A stretch of 64,000 nt of DNA from the NCBI GenBank assembly GCA_027315225.1, contig DAHUYJ010000001.1, forward strand, positions 1 through 64,000, read 5' to 3'. The DNA comes from Candidatus Saccharimonadota bacterium (lineage in GTDB: Bacteria > Patescibacteriota > Saccharimonadia > Saccharimonadales > UBA4665). A model generated the notes under the pieces. It did no database searches and was not told the DNA's origin. It was given only the letters and a program-made list of their open reading frames with translations. Positions 39,264 to 48,316 of this stretch are shown here, piece after piece. Positions within the stretch are counted from its first letter, which is position 1, and each line of letters begins with the position of its first letter. The position numbers and the translations under genes were made by a program.

Positions 39264-40508
39264 ATGCAGAGTTTACTAGTCTTGGGACGCCAGCCGGCGC
39301 TGGGTCTGGCGGAGCTGGAGAGTCTTTATGGTGCCGGTAAAGTCCGGCCAGTCGGAGATAAGGTTGCCGTTGTCGATATCGACCCCTGCCGGCTGGCGTT
39401 TGACAGGCTTGGCGGCAGTGTCAAGTTCTGCAAAGTTCTGAGCACGCTCCAAACGACTGATTGGCGCCAGATCGAACAGTTCCTTACAGATACTTCACCT
39501 GAGCACAGCCGCCGCATGCCCGAAGGCAAGATGCAACTCGGCCTTAGCGCCATCGGGCTTGACGTCCGGCCGGAACGGCTTCAGGCAACCGGCCTGAGCC
39601 TCAAGAAAGCCATTCGTAAAACCGGCCGTTCCGTACGCTTAATCCCAAATAAAGCCGTCGAGCTGAACACCGCCCAGGTTATGCACAACCGCCTAACCGG
39701 GCCGAACGGCTGGGAGCTGGTTTTTATTCGTGACGACGAACAAACCATCATATCTCAGACGGTGGAGGTCCAGGATATTGAGTCTTACACGCGGCGCGAC
39801 CGAGGTAGGCCTAAGCGCGATACGCGGGTCGGTATGCTGCCGCCAAAACTGGCCCAAATCATCATCAACCTGGCCGCCGGCCAGCTGCCGCAGGACAAAT
39901 TGGAGTCGATTTGCGACATACCGGCCGGCGAACCGGTCCCAAAGCCTTTGCTTAACAAAAACATACTGGACCCCTTTTGCGGCACAGGGGTTATTATTCA
40001 GGAAGCACTGCTTATGGGATACAGCGCCTACGGCAGCGACCTTGACCAGCGCATGGTCGATTACAGCACCCATAACATCACATCATGGCTGCGTGACTGG
40101 TACGACTTCAAAACTGTCACCGGCATAGAAAAAGCCGATGCCACCGCAGCTAGCTGGAATGCATTTCCGCCTATCGATTTTGTGGCTAGCGAGACCTACC
40201 TCGGCAGGCCCTTCACTGTCCTGCCAAAGCCGGAGATCCTGGCGCAAACAGTTGCCGATTGCAACCTGATCATTAAAAAGTTTCTGCAAAATATCCACGG
40301 GCAACTAAAGCCCGGTACCCGCCTCTGCCTGGCTGTCCCAGCTTGGCAAATCGGTCCAGACCGATTTAAGCATCTGCCCCTTGTTGACCGGATAAGCGAT
40401 TTGGGCTATAATCGGGTGAACTTCGAGCATGCTTCAGGCAACGATTTGCTCTACTATCGAGCTAACCAGGTCGTTGCCCGCGAGCTGCTCGTAATCACAA
40501 GGAAGTAA
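39264..40508 (+). CDS. Trm11-family (TRM11-like) SAM-dependent methyltransferase
   Basis: A 414-residue protein of the archaeal/eukaryotic Trm11/Trm14 tRNA guanine-N2 methyltransferase type. The C-terminal Rossmann domain has motif I ILDPFCGTGVIIQEALLMGY near residue 232 and the acidic AYGSDLDQRMV. Where most members have the catalytic (D/N)PPYG motif, this protein reads DFVASETYLGRP, so the target-flipping residues differ. The N-terminal region resembles the substrate-binding part of the family. The target is probably tRNA, as inference. L27 follows 7 bases later. Confidence 0.85.
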   Translation: MQSLLVLGRQPALGLAELESLYGAGKVRPVGDKVAVVDIDPCRLAFDRLGGSVKFCKVLSTLQTTDWRQIEQFLTDTSPEHSRRMPEGKMQLGLSAIGLDVRPERLQATGLSLKKAIRKTGRSVRLIPNKAVELNTAQVMHNRLTGPNGWELVFIRDDEQTIISQTVEVQDIESYTRRDRGRPKRDTRVGMLPPKLAQIIINLAAGQLPQDKLESICDIPAGEPVPKPLLNKNILDPFCGTGVIIQEALLMGYSAYGSDLDQRMVDYSTHNITSWLRDWYDFKTVTGIEKADATAASWNAFPPIDFVASETYLGRPFTVLPKPEILAQTVADCNLIIKKFLQNIHGQLKPGTRLCLAVPAWQIGPDRFKHLPLVDRISDLGYNRVNFEHASGNDLLYYRANQVVARELLVITRK

Positions 40509-40515
40509 TCACAAT

Positions 40516-40788
40516 ATGTCACACGTAAAAGCCGGCGGTACCGCCAAGAACGTCCACGACAGCCCAGGCCAACGCCTGGGGGTTAAGCTATTCGGCGGCC
40601 AAAAAGTTAAGATCGGCCAGGTTATTGTGCGCCAGGTTGGTATGACCAAGCGCCCTGGCGTCGGCACCAAGATGAGCCGCAACTTCACTATTCACGCCGC
40701 CCGAGACGGCATTGTCGCCTACAAGCAGCGCAAAGTCCGCTTGTTCAGCGGCCGCTCCGTCAGCCGCACCGAAGTCACCGTCGAATAA
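40516..40788 (+). CDS. rpmA: 50S ribosomal protein L27
   Basis: A 90-residue protein matching L27 from the start: SHVKAGGTAKN then DSPGQRLGVKLFGGQKV, then VIVRQVGMTKRPGVG. The N-terminal arm reaches the peptidyl-transferase centre. The central loop is altered (TKMSRNFTIHAARDG rather than GKDHTLFALVDG). L21 (rplU), the usual neighbour, is not here; instead the gene follows a tRNA methyltransferase. Confidence 0.93.
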   Translation: MSHVKAGGTAKNVHDSPGQRLGVKLFGGQKVKIGQVIVRQVGMTKRPGVGTKMSRNFTIHAARDGIVAYKQRKVRLFSGRSVSRTEVTVE

Positions 40789-40807
40789 AAAGCCGGGAGC
40801 AACTTTG

Positions 40808-41455
40808 TTACTGCTGCCCAACAGCAATTCGGCCGATATCGCCTGGGGCTGGAGCTGAATTTGCGTCTTCTGCCCGCTCGTAGAAAGCCAGCATATTTTG
40901 TAGGTTTCCTGCCAGGTAGTCGTCAATTGTTAGCCCGCCATCCGGGGCTGATGCGGCCAGTTCACTAAATGCCGTGACAGCCGTTTGGGCAAAGTCCTCG
41001 ACATTGGGACGCAGGTACGGCCTGCTAATCACGCCGATGCTTTCTGTACCGCCAATGACGTTGGCCAGGGCTTGCTTCAGTTGGGCGCTTGTATCTGTAT
41101 CGGTGGATCCCTCTTGATTATGCTCCGCTGCGTTGGACCGGTTCCCCGTCTCGTTGGCGATGCCGACAAGTATATTGGCCCGTGATGTCAGTGCTTTAGC
41201 GGTCTCAGGAGAAAGTTGCGCTGCATTACTATCGTACAAGTAGACAATGTTGCGCGCACTCAAATCGGCAGTCCGTTCCAGAAACCTGGCTTCATCACGA
41301 GATAATTCAGGTTTGCGGCTCAACCCTATGACTTTGTGCTCTAACGTGTCACCAATCGCCTTGGCTTGCTCAGAAGTTAACGTGCTCCCGCTACGTATCT
41401 CGCTGGACTTAAGAGGTTGGTTTGCAAATTGACTGCTGAAGCCATCAAGTTTCAT
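40808..41455 (-). CDS. Unknown protein (215 aa)
   Basis: A 215-residue soluble, mostly helical protein rich in Ala, Ser, Asn and Glu (starts MKLDGFSSQFANQP). No membrane helix, signal peptide or motif was recognised. A TAATAT stretch directly precedes the ATG. It converges with rpmA by 20 bases and has no obvious partner. Confidence 0.65.
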   Translation of the reverse strand: MKLDGFSSQFANQPLKSSEIRSGSTLTSEQAKAIGDTLEHKVIGLSRKPELSRDEARFLERTADLSARNIVYLYDSNAAQLSPETAKALTSRANILVGIANETGNRSNAAEHNQEGSTDTDTSAQLKQALANVIGGTESIGVISRPYLRPNVEDFAQTAVTAFSELAASAPDGGLTIDDYLAGNLQNMLAFYERAEDANSAPAPGDIGRIAVGQQ

Positions 41456-41504
41456 ATATATTACACTAACATAACGTTTATGCTAAGTCAATTTTGTGTA
41501 CTAC

Positions 41505-41957
41505 TTACTTGTCGTCGAGATGGTGGCGAATCCGATCAATAACGTCGGCGATGACGACTTGGGATTTTACCAGATAATCGTCCGCACCAAGAGCCTTGGC
41601 CCGTTCCTGGTCGCTTGGCTGGCTCAGAGCGGTGAGCATAATGATCTTGAGATTGGCCGTCTCCGGCGTATTGCGCAGGATATCCAGCACGTCAAAGCCG
41701 CTGACTTTGGGCATCATAACGTCCAGCACCACCAGGTCGGGATGGTAGCTTAGGGCCGTAGCCAGGGCGTCTTCCCCGTTGTTGACCCGCCGCACATCAA
41801 AACCTTCGCCCTGTAGGCGGGTTACATAGACATTGGCTAGCGCGTCATCGTCTTCAACAAGTAGGATGCGCTGGGGATGCTTGGGTGGCTCGGCAGCCGC
41901 GGCGGGTTGCTGCGTGCCGGGCATGTCAGGTTTGTCAGATGATTCCATACTGCTCAT
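41505..41957 (-). CDS. Response regulator, receiver domain only
   Basis: A 150-residue protein: a Pro/Ala-rich N-terminal arm of about 28 residues, then a full receiver domain with LLVEDDD, the acceptor Asp in VVLDVMMP, LTAL and LVKS. The core closely resembles the receiver at 4715-5986 (SGFDVLDILRNTPE versus SGFEMLDILRNTEG). No output domain and no adjacent kinase. It starts 27 bases after pyrG, on the same strand, with its own upstream region inside that gap reversed (pyrG follows it). Confidence 0.92.
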   Translation of the reverse strand: MSSMESSDKPDMPGTQQPAAAAEPPKHPQRILLVEDDDALANVYVTRLQGEGFDVRRVNNGEDALATALSYHPDLVVLDVMMPKVSGFDVLDILRNTPETANLKIIMLTALSQPSDQERAKALGADDYLVKSQVVIADVIDRIRHHLDDK

Positions 41958-41984
41958 GGTAGCGTAGCACCTTCAAAATGGCAA

Positions 41985-43589
41985 CTATTTACCAAGTATG
42001 GCCTGGATAAAGCCGTTGAACATGGGATGCGGCCGGTTCGGCCGACTTTTGAACTCAGGGTGGAACTGGCTGGCCAGCAGAAACGGGTGGTCGATACCTT
42101 CTATGATCTCGACCAGGTTATTCTTGGGATTGATACCGCTGGCCCGGATTCCCCACGATTCATAGAGATCACGGTAAGCATTATTGCATTCGCCGCGGTG
42201 GCGGTGGCGTTCAACGATCTTGGTCGTACCGTAAACCCGTGCCGCCAGGCTGTCTTTCTCAAGAGTGCAGTCATAATCGCCAAGGCGCATGGTGCCGCCG
42301 GTCATGTGCTTTCCGCGCTGGTCATCCATTGTGTCAATAATGAGATCCGGGCTGTCGGGATTAAGTTCGAAGGAAGTCGCCTGGCTGAGGCCGGCATTCC
42401 TGGCAGCAGCAATCACCGCCATTTGAAGTCCCAGGCAAAGCCCCAGATACGGAAGCTTCTGCTTAAGCGCGTACTGGGCCGCCTTGATCTTGCCTTCCAA
42501 GCTGCGCCGCCCGAAGCCACCCGGCACCACGATGCCGTCATAGCCTGCTAGTTCCTGGTCGACAGATGCATCGCCGTCAAACTTCTCGGCGTCGATCCAC
42601 GTTATGTCTACGTTGCACCGGTTATGCCAGGCCGCGGCCCTCAGCGCCTCGAAGACAGACATGTAAGTATCGGTATTGTCCATGTACTTAGCCACCAGCC
42701 CTACGCGCGCCGTACGATCGTACGGCGTGGTAGCCAGTTTGACGACTGCCCGCCAATCTTTGAGCTGGGGCCGTTTGGCCTTAAGCTTCAAACGACGGGT
42801 TATAGTGTCAGCAATGCCGGCATCTTCCAGTGTCAGCGGTACCTCATAGATGCTGCGGGCGTTCGGCAAGAGCGCTATGGCATCTTCCGCTACGCCGCTG
42901 AATAGGCTCAGCTTGCGTTTGACGCCGTCGTTCGCAGGTTTTTCGCTGCGACCTATAAGTACGTCGGGCAATATGCCGAGGCCCCGCAATTCACGGACCG
43001 AATTCTGGGCCGGTTTGGTCTTGGTCTCATTGCTGGCTCCAAGATGCGGCAGGTAGACCACATGTACATATACGCAATTATCCAGGCCGACGCGCACGCC
43101 AAGCTCGCGGATAGCTTCGATAAAAGCCAGGGATTCGTAATCGCCTACGGTGCCGCCGATTTCGACGATGTGCACATCGAAACCTTCCCCCGCCTTGATA
43201 ACCCAATCCTGGATAGCGCCGGTAAGGTGCGGGATTATCTGCACGTCGTCACCGTCAAACTTGCCGGCCCGCTCGTCCTGAATAAGTTTTAGGAGCACTC
43301 GTCCAGCCATCAGGCTGCTCTTGGAGGTCATTTCGATATCGACAAAGCGTTCGTAATGTCCGAGGTCAAGGTCAGTTTCCGCGCCATCGCGGGTTACGAA
43401 GACTTCGCCATGCTCGCGAGGATTCAGAAGGCCAGCGTCAACATTGAGATAGGGGTCGCATTTTTGGAGATTGACACGTAGGCCGCGGGCTTTGAGAAGG
43501 TTGCCAATCGAGGCGGCGGTGATACCCTTTCCGAGTCCGGAAAGCACCCCGCCTGTCACAAACACATACTTAGTCGCTTTTGCAGCCAC
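41985..43589 (-). CDS. pyrG: CTP synthase
   Basis: A 534-residue enzyme converting UTP to CTP with glutamine. The N-terminal amidoligase domain begins VFVTGGVLSGLGKGITAASIG, and the C-terminal glutamine amidotransferase has Cys in LGLCLGLQMA near residue 383 and the His-Glu of SQFHPEFKSRP. No ATG is available; a GTG at 43589 has GAGG 8 bases upstream and gives a normal N terminus, while another GTG at 43598 is possible. It is one of the few nucleotide-metabolism genes here. Confidence 0.95.
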   Translation of the reverse strand: MAAKATKYVFVTGGVLSGLGKGITAASIGNLLKARGLRVNLQKCDPYLNVDAGLLNPREHGEVFVTRDGAETDLDLGHYERFVDIEMTSKSSLMAGRVLLKLIQDERAGKFDGDDVQIIPHLTGAIQDWVIKAGEGFDVHIVEIGGTVGDYESLAFIEAIRELGVRVGLDNCVYVHVVYLPHLGASNETKTKPAQNSVRELRGLGILPDVLIGRSEKPANDGVKRKLSLFSGVAEDAIALLPNARSIYEVPLTLEDAGIADTITRRLKLKAKRPQLKDWRAVVKLATTPYDRTARVGLVAKYMDNTDTYMSVFEALRAAAWHNRCNVDITWIDAEKFDGDASVDQELAGYDGIVVPGGFGRRSLEGKIKAAQYALKQKLPYLGLCLGLQMAVIAAARNAGLSQATSFELNPDSPDLIIDTMDDQRGKHMTGGTMRLGDYDCTLEKDSLAARVYGTTKIVERHRHRGECNNAYRDLYESWGIRASGINPKNNLVEIIEGIDHPFLLASQFHPEFKSRPNRPHPMFNGFIQAILGK

Positions 43590-43652
43590 CGTGTACACCT
43601 CACTTAACTGCTCTATGCTACGCTATTTCTATCTGTTTGGCAAGGCGCAGTG

Positions 43653-43964
43653 TCAGGCAACCTTGCGGAAGCGTTGGCCGATCAGGCCTTCCCTTATTAT
43701 GCGTTGCGTTAAGGCTTTAGTAGACATGGGTATCTCAACCGGTGGTTTTTGCTCCGGCGGAGTGTCGGTTTCCGGCAGGTCCCCGGCAGGCTGGGCATAC
43801 TGCAGCTCCACGTCGCCATGAACTACGGCCTGTCCGCCCATGTCCTCCACCTCCGAAGCAGACAAGGCAAACTCCCGAATGCCTGAAGAGGGCAACCGTC
43901 CGGCGTCTCCGCCAAAAAGCTCTTCCGCGCCTACTCCCACCTGTGAACCAAAAAACCTTTTCAT
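43653..43964 (-). CDS. Unknown protein (103 aa)
   Basis: A 103-residue soluble protein with an acidic and Pro-rich centre (PETDTPPEQKPPVEIP). No known domain is seen. The ATG lies 8 bases downstream of a TATAAT box (43973-43978, minus strand), which supports it as a real, leaderless gene. It lies between pyrG and the S41 protease, with no sign of coupling to either. Confidence 0.65.
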   Translation of the reverse strand: MKRFFGSQVGVGAEELFGGDAGRLPSSGIREFALSASEVEDMGGQAVVHGDVELQYAQPAGDLPETDTPPEQKPPVEIPMSTKALTQRIIREGLIGQRFRKVA

Positions 43965-44026
43965 CGCTAGATATTATACTTAACAGACAGCGTTTGGTAC
44001 TGTTATAAATCTTACACAGGGGTGCA

Positions 44027-45259
44027 TCACTTGCCTTCCAGGTAGGTTTCGGCGGCTTTGAGCTGCGTGTCGTCGCCGGCTTTGGCCTGGGCGTTTGAGA
44101 ACGTAACCGTCTTGTCAGGTTTGATACCCAGGTGGTTTATATCCTTGCCGTCGGGACGGTACCAACTGGCCACCGTGACCTTGAGTTGGCTGCCGTCGCC
44201 GAAGTTAATAAGCTGCTGCACAACGCCTTTGCCATAGCTCTTCTGGCCTATAACATAGGCGTCGCCGTTATCGTGCAGTGCACCGGTCGTGATCTCGGAA
44301 GCGCTGGCGCTGCCGCCATCAATCAGGACGACAGTCGGGATGCCGTGTAATTCATCCCCGCCCAATGCCCTATAGGTTTGTACCACAGTCTGGCCGCGCT
44401 TTTCCTGCAAAACCATTTGCCCTTGTGGAAGCCATAGGCTGGAAACATGTACTGCAGCGTCGAGCAAACCGCCTGGGTCGTTCCGCAAGTCCAGGATGAT
44501 GCCCTTTACGTGGTCGCTTTTGAACTTGTCTGCAGCCTTCTGGGCGAGGTTTGTAGTGTCGTCGGCGAAGGTGCTGATTTGCATGTAGCCTATATTACCG
44601 GGGAGGATCTTGGTCGTAACACTGGGAACAGTGATGTCCTGGCGCGTGATGGTGATTTTGAGCGTCTGGCTGCCGCGAAGAATGCCCAAAGTCACCTTGC
44701 TGCCAGCCGAGCCGCGTATCTTATTGACCGCAGCGTCAACGCTCATGCCCGACGTTGATGCGCCATCAATGCTGGTAATAAGGTCTTTGGCTTTTAATCC
44801 GGCTTTGGCAGCCGGCATGCCGTTGATCGGCGCAATAATCTGCAGGTTGCCGTTAGCGTCCTGGCTCAGTTCCGCCCCTATACCGCTGAAGGAATTGTTG
44901 AGCTCGTTATTAAAGGCTTTGGCCTCGGACGGCGTAAAGTATTCGGTATAAGGGTCATTAGTAGCCTGTGCCAGGCCGTGCTTGAGGCCGTTTAGAAGCT
45001 GAGTCTGCGTCAGCTTACCGTCATAATTTTCCTTGAGCGACTGGTATACCTGGTTAACCGTAGAATAATCCAGTTGCCCCGGCAAGCCGGTAGCAACCGG
45101 TTTGACGCTTCCAGGCAGGTGCTGGCCGATCCAGCCGTTGCCAAGCCCCATGCCGGCCAGGAATATGACGGCCAGCACTGCTAACTTAAGCGGCCGCCGA
45201 AGCCAGGCCCGTCTGTGAATGCCACGGCGCAGCCCACCAAATTTTTGCTTTAAAGCCAT
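44027..45259 (-). CDS. Carboxy-terminal processing protease (S41, CtpA/CtpB-like)
   Basis: A 410-residue exported protease with an N-terminal membrane helix at about 22-45 (LKLAVLAVIFLAGMGLGNGW). A PDZ domain follows at about 115-200 (FSGIGAELSQDANGN onward), then the S41 catalytic domain with the nucleophile Ser in GGSASASEITTGAL and the Lys in GQKSYGKGVV. It cleaves exported substrates from their C termini. It closes the ftsE-ftsX-CHAP gene run. A TATAAT box (45268-45273) lies 8 bases before the ATG. Confidence 0.93.
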   Translation of the reverse strand: MALKQKFGGLRRGIHRRAWLRRPLKLAVLAVIFLAGMGLGNGWIGQHLPGSVKPVATGLPGQLDYSTVNQVYQSLKENYDGKLTQTQLLNGLKHGLAQATNDPYTEYFTPSEAKAFNNELNNSFSGIGAELSQDANGNLQIIAPINGMPAAKAGLKAKDLITSIDGASTSGMSVDAAVNKIRGSAGSKVTLGILRGSQTLKITITRQDITVPSVTTKILPGNIGYMQISTFADDTTNLAQKAADKFKSDHVKGIILDLRNDPGGLLDAAVHVSSLWLPQGQMVLQEKRGQTVVQTYRALGGDELHGIPTVVLIDGGSASASEITTGALHDNGDAYVIGQKSYGKGVVQQLINFGDGSQLKVTVASWYRPDGKDINHLGIKPDKTVTFSNAQAKAGDDTQLKAAETYLEGK

Positions 45260-45311
45260 TGGCTTCCATTATAGCAGCCTTGCCGCAATCACGGGAGTTG
45301 AAAAAGGCGCC

Positions 45312-46475
45312 TTAGCCGCCGAAGTAAATATAGACAAGGCCGGAGGCAGGCACGGTTGTCTCGTAGTAGTTGCCGTCGTAATACAAGTTGTACTGCTGCA
45401 CAGTAATCATACCGCCGCTCACGCCGACCACCCACATGGCATGTCCCCAAGGATCACCGGAACCGCCCATATAAATAGCCACTGAGCCCACCTTCGGCGT
45501 TGAGCCGGTAGATATACCGGCCGCTCGGGCATCGGCTGGCCACTGATTGGCATCACCGGAACCGCCCCAATATGGCATGTATCCATACGCCTGGTACACT
45601 TTCCAAGCCGCAAAGCTAACGCACTCCCGGTTATACATGCCCCAGTTATCGAGCGTATTGTCCAATGGATAGTTACACCCCCAGTGTCCGCCGTAACTGT
45701 TAATGGCATCTGCCGGGTAGCCGCCACCGCAAGAACCGCTGGCTATGACGTGGCCGCCCCCGCTATTGACCAGCCTCTGGTTTGCCAGGATTTGCTCCTG
45801 CCTGAGCACCGCTATCTGTTTTTGGTTGGCTTGGATCTGCTGGTTGTAAGCTGCCTGCTGGCCCTGGTTGTAAGCTAATAGTTGTTGTTGTTGGGATTCG
45901 TCGGCAGCCAGTTGGCCATTTTGTTGCTGCTCAGACTTCACAACAATAGCAAGCTGGGTTTGTTGCTGCTGGAGTTGCGCCTCAAGGCTGGCAATCGACT
46001 TGATCGTAGCGTCCAGCTGGTTCTGGACGCTGGTGCGATATTCTTCTTTGTCGACGTAGTCGCTGAGGTTCTTGCTGGTAGCCAGCTCCTCAATGGTGGT
46101 CATCTGACCGTCCACATACATCGTCTTGATGTCGTCGGACAGGCTGCTCTTCTTCTGTGCAACTTCCTGCTTGTCAGCAGCGATTTGTTGCTGCAGCTGC
46201 GCCTGTTTGCCCTGGTTAGCCTGAATAGCGGCCTGTAAGGCCGCGACCTGGTTTTGCAGGTTGCTGATAGCTCCTTGATAACTGCTGGCTTGGGTGGCCA
46301 GGCCGTTTACCGTGTTTTGGGCGGTATTGTTCTGGGCTTGCAGAGCGTTGATCTGGTTATCGTACTGGTCTGCACTAGCCAAGTTGGCTCCGCCGACCAG
46401 ACCGGCCACCGCCAGTACTACTACCAAAATACGCAGTCTATGATACAAAACAGTGGCGGATTTTAGTTTGGACAT
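45312..46475 (-). CDS. Coiled-coil CHAP-domain peptidoglycan hydrolase (PcsB-like)
   Basis: A 387-residue exported enzyme. Signal peptide (residues 12-34, then an SADQYD junction), a long Gln-rich coiled coil (about 35-240), then a C-terminal CHAP domain. The catalytic Cys lies in NRECVSFAAW and His in PWGHAMWVVG. PcsB and CwlO-type hydrolases with this layout are activated through their coiled coil by FtsEX, whose genes are next to it. The ATG at 46475 replaces a TTG 51 bases upstream. It probably splits peptidoglycan at division. Confidence 0.93.
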   Translation of the reverse strand: MSKLKSATVLYHRLRILVVVLAVAGLVGGANLASADQYDNQINALQAQNNTAQNTVNGLATQASSYQGAISNLQNQVAALQAAIQANQGKQAQLQQQIAADKQEVAQKKSSLSDDIKTMYVDGQMTTIEELATSKNLSDYVDKEEYRTSVQNQLDATIKSIASLEAQLQQQQTQLAIVVKSEQQQNGQLAADESQQQQLLAYNQGQQAAYNQQIQANQKQIAVLRQEQILANQRLVNSGGGHVIASGSCGGGYPADAINSYGGHWGCNYPLDNTLDNWGMYNRECVSFAAWKVYQAYGYMPYWGGSGDANQWPADARAAGISTGSTPKVGSVAIYMGGSGDPWGHAMWVVGVSGGMITVQQYNLYYDGNYYETTVPASGLVYIYFGG

Positions 46476-46645
46476 GGCTTTTGTGTTTACGGTTATGTTC
46501 GCATATATTTTAGCACGTCTAATCAAGGCTTGCTACCCTCTCTCACGATTCAATTATTAAATTTTTTTAATTAATGTTTTATGTATTTCGGGCCTAAAAA
46601 TTCGACAAGCATGTTGCCTGCGATTATCTTAGGCCGGTTTGTTGT

Positions 46646-47587
46646 TTACTTTGTCTTGAATTTGAGGTAGCGGCGGGTCGCGATGGTAGCAGAAACCGCT
46701 CCCAATACTATACCAAGCATAAGCTGCAAGGCCAAGAACTGCCAGAAATGCATATCAAAGTACTGGTTGGCATAATTGATGTCCAGCAGCCCCAGGCTGG
46801 TGGCCTGCAGGGTTCCGGAAGAGGCCAAAAACGCTGAGTTGACTATCAGGATTGAGAAGACGGCCGACAGGATGCCGTAAATAACGCTTTCTACTATGAA
46901 TGGTCCGCGTATATAACTGGTTGATGCCCCGAGCAGACGCATAATACCGATCTCGTCCCTGCGGTTGAAGATAGCCATCTGGATAGTGTTGAAGATAATG
47001 AGCGCGCAGACGACCGCGAAGACTACCACCGTTACGATACCGATTTTGCGTAGCACGTCGGTTGCATGTGTAATCCTGTTGATGGCGATCTCCCGGTCGC
47101 CGCTATAGCTCGGCTGGTCTGCTTGTAGCGCCGCGACAGACGGCTTGGTCAAAAAGTTCTTAATATCCTGGATCTTGTTGAGGTCGTAGGGCTTGATAAG
47201 AATCGTGGCCGGCAGCGGGTTGGAAGTCTCGTTGATGGCCTGCTGTAAGTTCTGGTTGCCGGCATTTTGTTGCTCGTATTGCCTAAGGGCCTGCTCTTTG
47301 GTCAAGTATTGAATGCTTTTAACGTTCGGCAACTTTTTGAGCTGGGTGATCAACTGCTTGGTCTGGTCCGGTGTGTCGCTATCCTTCAGAAAAACAGATA
47401 TATCGATCTTGCTGGTAATTTGGGTAATGGTGTTGGCGAACGTCGCGTTGGTAATGAGCGAGAACAAGACGATGGTTAGCGTCACTACCATCACGGCAAT
47501 GGCGGCCACGGCCAGCGTCACATTGCGCATGAAATTCAGGATTCCGGTATGGACAACGCGCCAAAAAGTAATGAGTTTTCGCTTCAT
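46646..47587 (-). CDS. ftsX: Cell-division ABC transporter permease FtsX
   Basis: A 313-residue membrane protein with one N-terminal helix (about 18-40), an extracytoplasmic domain (about 45-170), and three further helices with the conserved RRDEIGIMRLLGAS motif. FtsX transmits FtsE ATP hydrolysis across the membrane to a hydrolase. The ATG at 47587 has GAGG 7 bases upstream; a TTG 12 bases earlier would overlap the ftsE stop. The neighbouring CHAP hydrolase is the natural effector. Confidence 0.94.
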   Translation of the reverse strand: MKRKLITFWRVVHTGILNFMRNVTLAVAAIAVMVVTLTIVLFSLITNATFANTITQITSKIDISVFLKDSDTPDQTKQLITQLKKLPNVKSIQYLTKEQALRQYEQQNAGNQNLQQAINETSNPLPATILIKPYDLNKIQDIKNFLTKPSVAALQADQPSYSGDREIAINRITHATDVLRKIGIVTVVVFAVVCALIIFNTIQMAIFNRRDEIGIMRLLGASTSYIRGPFIVESVIYGILSAVFSILIVNSAFLASSGTLQATSLGLLDINYANQYFDMHFWQFLALQLMLGIVLGAVSATIATRRYLKFKTK

Positions 47588-47595
47588 GATTCGCC

Positions 47596-48279
47596 TCAAG
47601 CCTTGTATCCGGCATTGGCCCGGTCGCTGACAACTTCCCCGTTCTTAATAGTCACTACCCGCCGTTTTAGCTTATTAACGATCTCCTGGTTGTGGGTGGT
47701 AAGCAGCACGGTCGTGCCGTAACGGTTAACCTTTTCCAGCACTTTAATAACATCCCAGGCGTGCTTAGGGTCCAAGTTGCCGGTCGGCTCGTCGGCGATC
47801 AGGATGCGCGGCTGGCGGACGATGGCCCGGGCAATGGCTACGCGTTGCTGCTCGCCGCCTGACAGTTGCAGCGGCATGAGCTTCTCTTTGCCTTTGAGGT
47901 TAACGATGTTCAGGACTTTCGGCACAGTGTGCCGGATTTCGCGGTTGGATATGCCGACTATTTCGAGCGCATAAGCGACATTTTCGAAGACATTCTTGTT
48001 AGGCAGCAGCTTGAAGTCCTGGAAGACCACGCCGATTTTGCGCCGCAGCATAGGTATCTGCCGGTCTTTGAGCTTGTCGTAATCAATGCCGCCGACAATA
48101 ATTTTGCCGCTGGTCGGCCTCTCCTCACGGGTAAGCAGCCTCAGCAGAGTGGTCTTTCCCGCCCCGCTCTGGCCTATAACGATAACGAACTCTTTCGGGT
48201 CGACATGCAAGGTCACGCGGCTAAGCGCGGCGTCCACGTCACGGCCATAGGTTTTGGTTACCCTGTCCAACAGAATCAT
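47596..48279 (-). CDS. ftsE: Cell-division ATP-binding protein FtsE
   Basis: A 227-residue ABC ATPase. Walker A is [14 protein letters not shown] near residue 37, the signature is [14 protein letters not shown] near 139, and Walker B is [12 protein letters not shown]. The [13 protein letters not shown] loop is typical of FtsE. It forms a cytoplasmic ATPase with FtsX, which starts 8 bases after its stop. A TATACT box lies 17 bases before the ATG. Confidence 0.96.
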   Translation of the reverse strand: MILLDRVTKTYGRDVDAALSRVTLHVDPKEFVIVIGQSGAGKTTLLRLLTREERPTSGKIIVGGIDYDKLKDRQIPMLRRKIGVVFQDFKLLPNKNVFENVAYALEIVGISNREIRHTVPKVLNIVNLKGKEKLMPLQLSGGEQQRVAIARAIVRQPRILIADEPTGNLDPKHAWDVIKVLEKVNRYGTTVLLTTHNQEIVNKLKRRVVTIKNGEVVSDRANAGYKA

Positions 48280-48316
48280 TAGCTTTATTTTAGCATAGTA
48301 TACCGGTGCGCCAGCC

